A stretch of 64,000 bases of DNA from Camillea tinctor. Lineage: Eukaryota > Ascomycota > Sordariomycetes > Xylariales > Xylariaceae. Shown piece by piece: positions 1-13,243 of this stretch; within the stretch, counting starts at the first letter, position 1, and each line of letters opens with the position of its first letter. The stretch lies in contig MU394060.1 of NCBI GenBank assembly GCA_022578605.1, forward strand, positions 797,534 to 861,533, written 5' to 3'. The notes below the pieces were generated by a model. The model searched no databases. It had not been told where the DNA came from and saw nothing but the letters and a program-made list of their open reading frames with translations. The translations under genes were made by a program, and so were the position numbers.

Positions 1-239
1 GCGAACATCAAGCACCGCCTCCACCTCCACCTCCACTTCATGATCAAGAGGAGACCGAAGATATGCACAGCGAAAGCTTCGATTCGGAGGATAACTACGA
101 GGACAATTTCCACGATGATGAAATACCTAGTCCGGTGCCCCCTGACGACTATCGGCCACTGTCGTCGATGGCACACAGGCACCGCAGGGGGTTACCAAGT
201 GGTGGTGGTGGAGGAGGCCAAGATGGGATTCGTGCCTAA
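1..239 (+). CDS. 3' end of an unidentified gene (partial)
   Basis: An open frame enters from the left edge (codons in phase with position 3) and ends at TAA 237-239, giving 78 residues. It begins with a proline run (PPPPPP), continues with an acidic stretch rich in Asp, Glu and Ser, then has a short segment containing IPSPVPPDDYRP, a basic patch (HRHRR) and a run of six glycines before the stop. This composition looks like the disordered tail of a real protein, unlike the frames around it. No domain is visible, so the function is unknown. The gene body lies outside the window. Confidence 0.6.
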   Translation, partial: EHQAPPPPPPPLHDQEETEDMHSESFDSEDNYEDNFHDDEIPSPVPPDDYRPLSSMAHRHRRGLPSGGGGGGQDGIRA

Positions 240-3200
240 GTCTAGTCGCACGATACGTCCATTATCTACTACTATACGCCGTAATATTGAGTTCCTCCGA
301 CTTGAGTGGATGTTCAGCTTCTCTCTCTTCCTACTATGGTTACTTCAACCTCTGTTATGGTTTTTCGAGGTCGGTGGCTTGGACGAGCCGAAGCAGGACT
401 CCCCATAGTCGAGATTCCTATATCGTCAACTCATGACCATGAGAGAAATATGTCATTTTATGAATACTGAGATGTGCTAGATGGGTTCATATTGGCACGC
501 AGTGGTGGACACCTGCTCAATGCTATAGTAAACATGCGACATTCGATTGTTCAGCTTCTTATGCCTCATTTGGACTTGTTTGGGCTGTTTTCGATAGCAG
601 CAGATAATCAAGACCGAGTGGGATGGGGGGAGTGCTGGGATTAGGGGAAGTTGAATGTTGTTTGGCAAGACAGTGTGGAAGTGCTTGTAGAGAGTATGGG
701 AACGATACGTTCAGCTTCATGATTAGTGGCATTCCTAAGACGATGATGTACGTCAGGTGGCCCTCGTGGTCACAGGCTAGCTTAGATAGATCATACAATC
801 CCTCATCGCAGCAACGCTTCTTCCCCCGTCACGTATGTTATAATTATGGTTGCATTGCATCACACACTATTGGGGTCTTTCGTAGCCTAGATTCCCAAAA
901 AGTCTCTTGGTAGTGATTCGTGTCGAACGTAACGCATAGATGTATATTTGAAGCACATATTGTTTAGCTAGGAGAGGGTTATACATATGTTTCTGACAAG
1001 TAAGGATATATGTGACCTGGCGGTTTTTTTTTTTGTATGTAATCCTACCCTAGGTACCTGTTTAATATACCCTCCTTAAAACACACATTCAATAGGGGGG
1101 CCTATCATAGCGTGGTGATGTACAACGGGAAATCCAAGCATCGCTAACCACGTGTGCAAATAAATACTCTGTCTAGCTAGGGATACGAGCGCATGTGTAG
1201 TTTCTTTTTATTTCTTTCTTTTTTCCCCGGTTGCTGTCGTCTTGAAGAAAGTGAGGGTAAGGGGGAATTTCGGTTGTCTACTAGCTTTGAAGCGGAAGTG
1301 ATGGGTATCAGATAGATATTTCTTATGCATACAATCGCGATGCAGGTATATCTATATTCCGAAAACATACTTGGTTCCAGTCAAATCAAAGATATTGTTG
1401 TCAATCCATACATATTGAAGTAGTACCTACATAGTACCTAACCTAGGTCCGTATAATGTAAGTGAGGAGCACTGAGAACTTGGGGAAGGACGGGGAGGAA
1501 GTTATCCAGTAACTAGGAGGTAACAGCTCCTTAGCAGATACTGTACGGAGCCAACTGTTCTCGTTTCTCGGATCGGTTGTTGGCTTGGGAAAGTTTATCC
1601 TTAGCGCGATTAACTGGGGACTGCGAGGAGGCTAATAAGGTTCAATAGCTACTAAAGCGGGAGAGAAGCAACGTCCTGTGACGTCACACCCATTTCTTTC
1701 ATCTCTACTAGCTCCCTTTCCCGCCGTCCGCTGTTCCCCTCTTCTTTCTTCCCCTCCCCCCTCCTAACCTTGGGTAGGCATGATGTAGTTGTTTAGTTTT
1801 GGGTTTGTCTTACACAAAATCGCATTTCACGTACCCAAAGTTAAACTAAGATGTGCCGTTACATGTTGGACTTGGGAAGGGACTGCATATAAAGAAAAGA
1901 GACATTACATGCCTGGTAAGGGATTCTGTTGGGAGGAGGGTGTTATGTTTTTTGTCTCTTCTCGGGTAAAGAAACAGAGAGGTCTCGTTATTCAATACAT
2001 TCAGTCTAGTGTAGGATGTACCTATGATGACTACATTTATTATTATTCTTGGCCTGTTAATGAATTAGGTTTCATAGCAGGGGCTAAACTCGACCGGGCG
2101 GTTTAGTAGCGCGACGGTTTCTTTCTTCCTTTTCTTTATAATGAATTTTATTATGTATTGTTCTGAGTTGGTTTAAAGCCGTTAGTTACGCTTCTTTAGG
2201 TCTCATGACTAGATCACAATATTAAGATTAAATTATGATGTAGGTAGATAGGTACTCATATGTACATGACCAATACCATACTGCCTATTAGGTATACTAC
2301 TTAGACAATGCTTGGCTAGGTGCTTAGCGTCATGTCGTTCAACGCGCTGAATCGTCGGGAAGAGATCTATAGTGTCATGATATCAGGAGATGATGAGACT
2401 TCTCCTGGTATAGATACGTTATACATGTCTGATCCAATTCCACGGGTCGAAACAATGCGCGTATTTTAAAACATGTGTGTATACTTCGTGTGTGATGAGT
2501 ACATGTAGGTTAGTATATTATCCTATATACCGAAATTAACTATACGCCAGTATGTACATTAATATATAATACCTAGCCCCTGCCAAACAACCCCGGGCTT
2601 TATACACTGCTAGTAACTTCATACATGCATACGTACGTAAGGCAGGTAATATCCTTTCTGTCCTAATGGACGGCATCGAAGCCATAAGAGGTGTTAGTGG
2701 CTTCTCGATGTGGCTTAGGCATCGTCATCACCATCATCAATGCGGGAAAAGAGGTGCGTTTTAGTAGCTACTAGAGAAGAAAGAGCTAAGCTATATACCT
2801 AAAGAAAATAAACAGGTGCTAAAAAAATGGGGAGTTTCACTGCAGGATGGCTTTTGCCGTTCCTGAAGTTTCATCAGCCTGCAGGTAAAGGTCTTATTGT
2901 GTAGGTATGGATGTGGTGCTAAGTATTACTTCTTCTTTCCCTTTCATCTTTATTTTATTTTTATTCTTTTATTCCTTTTTCTTTCTTTTTTTTTTTGGCG
3001 CCATACCAAAAATAAATCATTATCATATTATGCGTAGATGGAATTGGATGGGATGGGATGGATGAACGAATGACTGATTGATTGATTTGAATCCTTTTCT
3101 GTTCAATCATTTTCAATTTTTTATTTCTTTCTCTCTTTTTTTTCCTCTCTTAAACCATTATTCTACCAACCAACACAAACTAACCTAGGTAAATACTATT

Positions 3201-3445
3201 ATTATTACTTACCTACATACAATACATTAACCTACTCCGTACATACATTACCATTAATTCTTTTTATGTTCTCTTCCCCCTCCATCTTTTATTTTCCAAC
3301 TTCTTCCTATTGCCGCCCTCCCCGAGAAGGCCGTTTCCCGTTTCCCCTTATTCCGTTTGCGCATTATTAGTTTTATCCCATGCAGTCTCGGTTATAGTCA
3401 TTACTACTTGACCAGGCCTTTGAGCCTGCGCAGTCTACCGTCACA
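240..3445. other. Intergenic, no gene supported
   Basis: No convincing coding frame was seen. The stretch holds short homopolymers (a T run near 1026-1036), TACCTA/TAGGTA-rich patches, T/C-rich blocks at 2930-2995 and 3105-3150, and GGGAT/GGATG repeats near 3045-3065. The last part probably contains the promoter and 5' UTR of the next gene. The open frames here have low-complexity or improbable protein composition. Confidence 0.5.
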
Positions 3446-6400
3446 ATGTTTGGGAATTCGAGGAGGCATCGTCCGCCGAACCCTGTAAGTATTAACCATA
3501 ACCACTTACTTTTTACTCTTCCTTGTCCTCCATCTTGTTGTACAAGTCAGACCCTGGCTTCGGCTTTGATTCTAAACTCTAAACTTTGGCCTTTTTCTTC
3601 GCTATTCCAATCGCGTAGCTTGAGTCAAGTTTACCTTCTTTGTCTTGTCTTTCTTTTCTTCTCTTTTCCTTTATTTTCTTTTATGCTGTTGAGAGGAGGT
3701 TCGCGGGGCCTGTGCTTTGCGCTGTGCTGTGTGTCATGCTTTGCGATGCGTTGTGTGCTGTCAATTTACCTCACCTAGACCTGGACTTGGTCTTTGGACT
3801 TGATCTTTGGACTTGGACCTTGGACTTTGGTGGTGCGATCTTGTCCTGTCTAGCTTCAATTATATCGGGTGTATTACATGTCGCAATGGCGACATCAACT
3901 ATCATCCCATCCCCCGCAAGTCCTATCCTAGTGTCGCTTTAACTACCTAAGCTTTCGCTCTACCTTTGTTCTACTGCGCGACCTGCATACTAATATCTAT
4001 GACCTCTCTCCAGCCTTTGACTTCGGCCACTGCAGATCCAAATGCCGCCACTGCTGCCGCATCCGCCTTCATGTCTGCTTCGAACCAGGGACCGAACCGG
4101 ACGCTCTCGTCAGCTGCTGCCGCCGCCGCGCTGCGAGCGCGTCCTCATACCCCTACGAATGTCGCCGCCGTCCAGACCAAACGCACCATGCGTCGAAGTG
4201 CCTCTGTCTCCTCCTCCGGGAGTGCCGCCCCTAATCCAGGACGACCTACCGGCCAGCTAGAAAGGCGCACCAGCTCTGGGAGCATGACAGAGCGCACGTT
4301 TCGTAGTCCTTCTCCCCACCGATCGGCGCCCGCACCAGCGAAACAGCCACAACCGCCCGTCCCCCAGATACCCCCAACCCACAGGAAGTCTATGAGCTCG
4401 AATACCCCCGGCGTAGGAATGCAGAACTTTCGGACTGCCTCTCAGAAGATGGCTACTGAGCATCCCTCGTGGTATACCCAGCCGTCGGGTGATCTCAGCA
4501 ATGTGCGGACATCTGACGCGCCCATGTCGCTTGGTAAATCCCCTATGCCTAAGTCCGTGACAGCGCCATCCGTGTCCCACAGGCCCGAAAGTCGTAATTC
4601 CTCCGTAAACTTCTCATATCCCATCGGTTTCCACGCCCATTCTCCTCCTGCATCTCCCACTTCTGCCTCGCCGCCGCAATGGAATAGCCCTCCTCCTCAG
4701 ACTCCGGCATCCCCCCCAAGGTCGAGTATCGCGTCGATCTCGTCCACAGGTGGGAAATCCGAACAACCGATGGTATATGACCCGAATTCTAGGAGGATGG
4801 TACCCAGGGCACATGTAGAATCGATGGTCGATCCACGGGGGCGAGAAGTGGCGGGAAAGCAGCCAAGGAGGAAAAAGAGAGATAGCGGTCTGCAAAGAGC
4901 GGGGAGCCAGTTGGCCAAAGGAACTGTTGCTAGGGTCAAGGGCACCACTATAGACGACAACAAGCGCGAAAGCGAGTTACCGAAACGAGAACAGCCAGTT
5001 ATTGAGGAACCACCGACTGTAGATGAGGCGGCGGTATTAGAAGAACCTGTAGTAAAGGCCATCATAACTGCGCCACAGAAACAGAAATCACCACAACCCG
5101 ACCAGACCGAGGACATGCAGGCTCACACCGCTGGGAAGTCGGAGGCCCGGAGTTCAGTCCCGGCCTCTGGACAAATTATAACTGAGCAGGTACCGCCTCC
5201 ATCTAATCGGGCAATAGGTAAACGACCGTCTGTAGTCGAGGAAGAGCCAGAGGAAGTATACGAAGCCATGACGCCTACTGCTACTATCACTACTACTATT
5301 ACTACTACCACCAGACCACAAGGTGCACTAGAAGCTATGAACACCATATTGCCGGAGCAGACCGAGTCGCCATTAGAGGACCCCATGGAGCAGAAAACCA
5401 TGTTTATAGAGAACAAGCCCGTGGTGGAACTTGTGCGAAAGGATAGCAGTGTCAAGCGGTCCAACTCGAATAGCCCGGTGCGACAAGCTCGCTTTGCGAC
5501 CAGCCCTTCCGAGAGCCTTCCTGTTCGCCATACTCCTCTTCCGCGTTCGGCATCCCCGATAAAATCGGCTCTAAAGCGCACTAGTCCTTCTCCTCGAGAG
5601 GTATCGCCGTCGGACCACAGCTCGGACCAGCAAGAACCTGCCATCCCGCGCAAGAAATCGGTACGCGTTAGCTTTGACGATAGGAGCACCAAGGTCGTAG
5701 GTGAAGCGGCGCCTGCGGACAAATCAGACGATCCTTCACCGCCAAGCCCGCAACAGGCAAAGCGGCCTTGGTATAGTAACATCGGACGGAGCAAGAGGCG
5801 GGAGTTTACACTGGAGGACGACGAGATCATGAAACCCCGGCCTGCATTGCCAAGCTTCGGTAGTATACGGGACAAAAAAGCGCGTGAGGCAGGGGAGCGT
5901 CCCCTTGTCCGGCCACTTGAGCCGGCATATTCACCAGCAGGCCCGTCTTCACCGGATCTCCGCCCGCAGAGTTCAAGCACGCTAGCCGATTCGGAGACGG
6001 CAGAAGAACCATTCCTGGGGCAATCAAGCGACAACGCGCTAGGTGCCTTGCTGGCTCAGGACCAAACATCGCGCAACGAAGCAAACATCTCCCGGTTTAG
6101 AGAACCACTACCGCCGGTTGTTACCTCCGTCGAAGGCAGCGGATACATGTCGGATAGTTCCCGGAATTCCGATAGCAGCGATGACGAGCAACATGACCGG
6201 GCGCTGGATGCAGGTGATGCAGAGGCCATACCTAATGCTACTCAAATGACTCAGGCAACGCAACCAGAGACAGTAAATAACTCACAAAACGGATCGGCCA
6301 TCCCAGAGAGCACTAAGTCTTCCGAATCTAAACAAACGCCGATACCAATCAACATCCCACCGAAAAATGTACCAGACATCTCCATTACCCAACCCACACC

Positions 6401-8645
6401 CTTGGCTTTCGAACATAACCCTCAGCCTGAAACCTCGATGCATCGACACGCCCCCCCACCGGGTGGTTTCCCGGATGACGATTCCGATGGCAGTCGGGTC
6501 GCCCTTCCATCTCTTAAGGGCGATGTGATAGAGACAAACCTTGCCAACGCTATATTCGAACCTTCGTCTGCCACGGTACATCCCATTCAGGCTAATTTGC
6601 TGCCCCAGACTACGCTTGCGACTACGGCTCCCATTGGCGCCGATGACGACAGATCTACAGATAGTTCAGAAGGAAGTATATACAGCGACGCGCAAGAGGA
6701 CCTTTCTGATGTCGATGGCGATGGCTTCATGTCACTGGATGCTGTTGTGGAAAGCCCCGTTGGCAAGAATTCGCCGACCCAACTGCACGAGTTGCCAAGG
6801 GATGCTACTGTAAGGGACGTGCAAACCGCGTCAGGATCTCGAGCATTCCCTCGCCCCCCTTCAATTCCACAAGACGCAGCCGAATGGGAGAAAGCAAAAT
6901 CATTCTGGCGCAGCTTAACGGTTGAGAAAAGAATGCAGCTAGAGCGAGAAGCCATGGAAGATGCTGGTGCTGAAGGTGATCGAGAGGAAGTCGCTCAACC
7001 TATTCGTAGAAACAGCAGTAGAAAGAAGAATTCCGAGTCGAAACAGCCCGAAGCAGCAGAAGTACATCATCAAGTCCTCATTGCATCAATGCCCTCCCAA
7101 CCTGCAAATCAAGGTCAAGTCCCTGCAGTTCAACCCAAGCCAAAGGCTACCAATGAGCCCAGTGGCTCGGTCCCAAAGCAGCCGCGCATGCGCACGTCAT
7201 TACGCGAAGAACCTACCAAGACTGCCAAAGCTCAGCCCCCTATTGGCATGCGAAAGACCATGCGATTAAATGGAGGAACTGAGCAGATGAGCCAATCATC
7301 CACACATCGAGGCTCAGCACAACGCGAAAAGCCCGAGCCATTTGTGAGGCAGAACCAATCCCAAAGCAACAAACCTCGTCCACAATCAATGCCCCAGGAA
7401 GCCCCAGTCACTTCTGCATTCCAGGGTGTCAAACCCACATTACAGCGGCGTGGGTCGGATGCCAGTGACAGCAGCTTCAAGCGGAGTCGTGCTGCTTCCC
7501 ACGAAGGTTTCGGCTTTCGAAGAACTATGCGTCATCAATCGACTACCCCCCAGTCTCCCGAGACAACCAAAGGATCGGGTAGATTTAGTTTACGGTCTCT
7601 CTCCCCCACCGGTTCCCCATTTCGCCGCAGCTCTGTACAGAGTGCTGGGGGTTCTGCGAGTGGCAGAATGAGACATACGTTGCGATCTAATAGTAGGTCA
7701 AGTCAAGAAGGAAAACGCGCTTCGTTACATATCCCATCATTTGGCTGGTCTGGCAAAGGACAGTCTACGAAAACCCCCCGGCGATCAAGCCGTTTTGGAG
7801 ATTCTAGCGATGAAGATGACGGGATGACTTCCGGTTTCCGTAGCCGATTCGAGGATTCTAGTGACGAGGAAGATGAGCGACCTAGTTCATCGCGACAAAC
7901 CGGGCCCCTTGCCAGGGGCACCCTTCGTGCATCTGCCACTGCTCCAGCTGGTCTGAGGAAAGCAACGCCTGTACCCGAAGAAGAGGAATCCCCGGAATTG
8001 CCGGATAGCGACGATGACGACGACGATGCAATGCCTAGTCCTCTACAGAGCCCGAGAAGCCGAACGGCTGTCATAGCCGCAACACGCGCTGACCTAGAAC
8101 GCCGAAACTCTTCGACGATTGGAACTTCAGCGCTGACACGCACAAGATCTGGTCGGGGAACCATTGCCCCATCCGTTTCGACACCTGTGATCTCGACTAA
8201 CGAAAAACGCAACTCCTTGATAGGCATTTTACGACGCAACAGGAAGGCCGACCAAGGAAAGATCCAGCGATCGGAATACGTAGAAAGTGCCGCACGCCGT
8301 GATACGAAGCTCGAACGAAATGCGGGACAGTTAAAGAATATACGAGGCGAACAGCTTTCTAATCCAAAATTGCAGAAAAAGGGCTCTCTGAAGAAGACGG
8401 ATAATTGGCCGCTCTCCGAGTCGGATGAGCGACCAAGCACCGCTGGTAATTTGCTCGGTCAGAGTAACAGGCCGGCGTCCATTCTGCGTCCTACTCTTAC
8501 GGGCAGGCGAAGCGTGAGCTTAGGACCCCACCCGGCCCGCAACAACGATGAGCTTGATACCCTGACAGAGGATGGACTTAGTGGACAGAAGAAGAAGAAG
8601 AAGAAGTTTGGAGCACTTCGTCGCATGTTCAGGCTAGATGACTAG
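3446..8645 (+). CDS. Very large disordered Ser/Pro-rich protein, basic C-terminal tail
   Basis: Two-exon model. Exon 1 is 3446-3484 (MFGNSRRHRPPNP; start context CACAATG) and ends at a GTAAGT donor. The 529-nt intron ends at 4013 after TACTAAT and CTCTCTCCAG. Exon 2 is 4014-8645, in phase. The protein has about 1556 residues. An alternative start at 3999 (MTSLQP) would lie inside this intron. Visible regions are an Ala-rich N terminus, a segment VYDPNSRRMVPR near residue 260, a Thr-rich run near 430 encoded by ACT repeats, many RRxS/RxxS phosphosite-like motifs, a predicted helix FWRSLTVEKRMQLERE near 970, acidic DSSDEED blocks near 1280-1300, and a tail of six lysines followed by FGALRRMF. 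I recognise no catalytic domain. The basic tail and disorder suggest a cortical or membrane-associated scaffold, but this is inference. Confidence 0.8.
5276..5320 (+). repeat. ACT/ATC trinucleotide repeat coding a Thr-rich run
   Basis: An imperfect run of ACT, ATC and ATT codons inside the large disordered-protein gene encodes a threonine/isoleucine tract. It is a microsatellite whose length could vary between strains without breaking the frame. Confidence 0.7.
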
Positions 8646-11600
8646 AACGCATCCACAGCCGCGAGGAGGCGGAGAGGGAGGCGCAGAAGAGTGTTGGTGA
8701 AAAGGGGTACTCGGATAGAGTAGTTCACTATACACCCATCATCATCGCCACTATGCTCCAAGCGGTTTGTCGCTTTTCTATGTCTATCTTAGCTAGGTCA
8801 TGTTTCTTTTTTTCTTCTCCTAAAAGGAGGAAGAGTTTTTGAGAAAAACTAAGATCCCCTTCGGATATCAACGACTTTTGATTCTTTGGATTTGCTATAG
8901 CAGATCCTTTTTTTTTACATTAGGCTTTTTATAACTCCCAGGCAGGACAGAACCCATTTCCCTTCTCTTTGTCATGGTTTTCTTTTTTCTTCCTCCAGAT
9001 AAGGGGCACACACACACACACATACATACATACAGACATGCATACACATACGCGCATTTGCACACAAGGAGCAGCAGGCGATATTATTTCTCTTTGTCGT
9101 TTTTCTTCTTCTTCTATACTCTAAATGATGGTTTAGCCAATCGCGACCCATCCCTCTTTTTTTTTCTTCATTCTTTTTGGTAGCGGGTTTGGGTCTGCTA
9201 CCCATCACGATTTGACGAATGTCAGAAGACTTTCTCTCCTTGTTGGATTGCCTACCTGCTTGTCAACCGGTGGGTGGAGCAGAATGAGAGGGGAAAACAT
9301 GAGCTTATGCGGAGGAGGAAGGGGGGGAAGGAACATGAGGGAGGAAAGGGATAAACATTAAAAAGTAAGGAAGGCATCTTTTCTTTTCTTTCCTTCGGAC
9401 TGTTGGATTACGCATTGGATCGGGAAATTGGATTGGCTTTTGCTGGTTGATAGGGAAAGCAAAGAAAGAATAAATAAAAGAGAGGAAAGAAGACAGGAGG
9501 AGGAGGAGGAGGAAAGGAGAAATAGTTAGTGTCTAAATGTTTAAGGTATAATCTTAATTATGTAAATTTAGGTAAAAGAAACCTACCACACTAGTATACC
9601 CTTGATATACACTGACTTGGTCACATTTGATGCACATGCCTAGTATCATGCTGTATTTTATATGTGTCAAAGAAGGCTCGAGTTCATAACTTTATTTTTC
9701 CCGCCCAGCTGGCTAACCAAGATTGGGAATACGGGAGGGAGAAAGGTGCAGAGCGGGGTGTGGGGTTGTAGCACCATGTGTTCCGGTCCTGAAGCTATCG
9801 TGACAATTCGTCTTCCCCGGTGTGAATCACCCCCAATATCGCTGTCACCAGCACGCACGCACTAGGTACCTTAATTTGGACCTACCTGCGGTAGCAATGC
9901 AGCGCAACCTATGTGTTATGCTACGGTGCATGCCCAGTTCGGATATACCCTCCGGATTCTCGCTCGCTACGCGGGAGCGACGTATGTTACAGGTGTATGT
10001 GTACTGGCCGGAGACCTAGACCTGAGAAGACCTGGGTTATGTACATACATAGGTTAAGTGATTAGCCCTCCCTCTCCCTCTCCCTCTCTCTCTCGGTATG
10101 GCAATAGCAAAAGGGGGAGCGGGGTGGGGAGAGAGAAGTTTATGTGTAAACCCCCACGCCGAACGTGTATAGGGGAAGAGATGAAAAATTATAGATTACC
10201 TAACAATGGAAGCTATTTTTTTTTCTCCCTTGCTGGTCTGGTCCGTAGACGGAACTAGGTGTAAAGGCTAGAACTCGAGATAGGTTCCCCCTTACTTGCA
10301 CTACTTGTTGGTTGAGCAGGCATGTTGCTTACACATTACGGCGACCGCGAACCTCCCCCCTTCCCCGCCCCCGCGACGAGGGATGTTCTAGACTTGTTCT
10401 AGTGTCGTGATGCCTTGGGTTTCTGGCTACTAAGGGATGTTGCCAGACGGGACGAGACAGGATAAGACCGGCTGTTTCGTGCTATTCATATGTTCTCTTT
10501 TGTTCTTCTCTCGAGTTGGGGTCCAAGCCATGCCATGCTACATATATAATTAATGCCTGGGTTAATAATGTATAGATATGGTATGGTTCACCCATGCATG
10601 TGTGTATGTGCTGCATGTGTGTATGTACATAACGATGGATGCACTTTTGAAAAAAAAAAAAAAATTCGGAACAAATCGAACAGTCTAGATTCTCTGGTTT
10701 TCTTCATTTAGGACTTTTCGCGATGTACGACCACGGACAACATACCTAACCTACGTACATACCACATACCACATCCCATTTAATTGAAGTCCACAAGAAC
10801 TTGGGAAAACCCTGGGATTTGAAGGGTTATTACTCTTCACAATGCATGTGCATACCTACATCTTGTAACGCTTGCTGAACCATTTTTTTTTTCGCTGGTA
10901 GTTTTCTTGGTGTTTGTGTTGCAGTATCATCAGTTAGTAGAAGTCACCTTACTTTACCCTAGGCTCATATATATGTTGTCTTATACCAAGAAATATTCTT
11001 TGAATCCATCTGATGCTGAAAAAAAACGGTCATAGTCACGATTAAGCACCTATCGTTTCTTACATGATTCCATCCTTGTCCGGTCATTGTCGACTCTGCT
11101 CTTTTCATTCTTCCGGTTACGCTAAGTAGTATCTCCGCTCATACCTAGTTGTAGTAGATATCGTCAACCTAAGTTTTAGGTAAGTACTTGATCCTTTTCT
11201 TTTCTTACCTGCTCTTTTCACTCTTTTTTTCTTTCCTTCTCTCCCCTATTTCCAAAACCTGCCTACTCAATCTTGCTCCCACCGCATCTTTTCAATTGGG
11301 TGGCTCCTCAGTGGAGAATCGTCCGCTCCATCTTTCCCACCCCAGATCTTTCCTTCCCCCCAATCTTGCCTTGCCTTCGACATCGTGTAAGTGTGTTATG
11401 CGTTGGCGTCGCCCACGTGCCCACAAAAGCGTTGCGTGTTGCGTTGTGCGTCTTCTTACGCCTGGTCCTTCGCCTTTTTGCCTTACCGCACTTTTTTTTT
11501 TTTTCTCTAGTCCCCGGTTTTTATTGCAATGCTAACTTATTCTTTATTTCTGGAAGAAATAAAAATGTACGCTATAGTTTATTTTCCCCACAACGTTGGT

Positions 11601-13243
11601 GTCGGTAACGAAATTGAAAGGCGACAAGAATGAGAATTCTAAAACAAAAAGTTTCAACGGTTGAAGAGATTTTTTTAACTCTGGGCCTTTTCTCCATTTC
11701 TAAATATATTGCTTCGTTTTTGCCTCCTTCCTCCTCTTTTATTCTCCGTATAATATCCTTCGTTTCGGGATATTCGAAATTAAATCATCGTCCATTATCC
11801 CAGAACAGTGGATATTTTTGGACTAATACACAATACACTATATTGTAGCTCGCTGTCTCACTAAGTGGGTTATATATCTATTAAGCATAGTATTCAACCT
11901 AAGGTTCGTCCTGGTCTAGGTAGTGTATGGCATGTGTTGCAAGCCGACAAGCCGACTAGCTGACGAACGTCTTTAACTATGAATATAGTAATGGTGGGTG
12001 ACATGGCATGTGTTGGCTTGACCTAGAAGCCTGCTAGCCTCTACCTTATATTCTTTTGACTCTCTGTGCTAGTTTCTAGCCCGAATTTCTAGGGGGGTGT
12101 AAGAAAGGAAAAGGGGCTAGATCCCGAATCATTATTTATTTTTTATTCTGCTTACCGTACATTTTAACCCATGAAATCTTCCTATAGCTACACTACAAGT
12201 AGTATAATTCAGCTGGTAAAATTTCGTTATACGGTTAGTCTAAGATACAAAAGGGTGGGTAGGTAAGAAGACAAGACCCCCCTTCCCCCCCCATTTCTCC
12301 ATTCATAGATCGCCTCTAGTGTCAATCCCTCGAGGATTCCCCACTTAAGCTCTACCTTTTCGTCACGATGCCCCTCTTTTATGGGGGGGAGTGAGTGAGC
12401 AAAGAAGCTATGACCTTTTTTTCTGGTTACAGGTACTGATAGGAGGCAAAGTTATCGGAAAGAAAAAAAAGGTGTACGTCTATGGCTGGCCAACGCCACG
12501 GTCAAGCTCTTGACTGTAACACTTAACTCTCTTTCCTTAGGCCCTTAGGTACCTTAGGTAGGTGATTAGCGTATTAGTGTTTGCATGTTGTACAACCGAG
12601 CATCGTCATTGGTAGAGCTCAGCAGCCCCCCGGTTGTCATGGAGGAACAATCGATGTTAGTAAGCTCATCCGAACCCCATCTGTAGTGGAAGATCGTGAG
12701 TTTTTGGTCACCTGGTGGGAAAAAGGGCGGGCTCTGTCTCTCTCTCTCTCACTCTTTTTCTCTTTTTTATTTTTTTTTCTTACAGCTGTCGTACTCTTCC
12801 AATTGAGTCTTTTTCTTTCCCTCCTCTTTCTCTCTTCTCTCTTCCCAATTCACCCTCATACCAAAGTTGTATTGTTTTACTCGTTTTACCCTCTGGAGTT
12901 CTCCCCTAGTGTCTCTACTTTTTTTGTCTCTCTAAAAGTGGATTCGGGCATTTTTAGAGCTTCTCCCTAATCTTTGCTTTTGAAGATATCCACATCACCT
13001 AGATATACAGCCCTACGTCATTATTTGCCATTGTTCAGTCCAACAGGCATTTTTATTTCTAACAAGCTGCCCAAGCTCTTCCGTGTGTGAAGGTGATCGC
13101 AAGAACATTCACTCCTTCAACACAATAAAGCTAGCATTCGCTTGTTCACCTAGCAAAACTAACTCTCCCTCTCTCCAACACACCTCATCGTCAGCTACCA
13201 CCTCTTCTCTCACTTATTCACTGCTCCAAAGCGCTCTTTGAAT
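8646..13243. other. Intergenic, no gene supported; several microsatellites
   Basis: No coding region is supported over 4.6 kb. It contains a (CA)n/(CATA)n microsatellite at about 9008-9062, an AGG run near 9497-9512, a CCCTCT tract at about 10068-10095, an A run at 10649-10664, and long T/C-rich blocks at 11190-11260 and 12735-12860. The final 100 bases before 13244 are C/T-rich (CACCTC, CTCTCTCC), typical of an ascomycete promoter and 5' UTR for the downstream dehydrogenase. Confidence 0.5.
9008..9062. repeat. CA/CATA microsatellite
   Basis: Consecutive CA units turn into CATA, CAGA and CATA units. It is a simple-sequence repeat in the 3' flank of the large disordered-protein gene. Confidence 0.85.

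Noticed and set aside
40..408. Plus-strand 122-codon frame at the left edge
   Set aside because: Out of phase with the proline/acidic frame ending at 239, which has more protein-like content; the frame runs on past that stop into ordinary flank.
1789..2106. Plus-strand 105-codon frame without an ATG at its start
   Set aside because: No start context, intron signal or recognisable motif; composition is that of intergenic DNA.
5123..6034. Minus-strand 303-codon frame
   Set aside because: Antisense of the large Ser/Pro-rich coding exon; the composition is a mirror of low-complexity codons.
7703..8440. Minus-strand 245-codon frame
   Set aside because: Antisense shadow of the same large gene, with long Ser runs coming from acidic/Arg codons.
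12581..12970. TGGTAGAGCTCAG near 12609 resembling a tRNA D arm
   Set aside because: No T arm or acceptor pairing could be found within a tRNA length.
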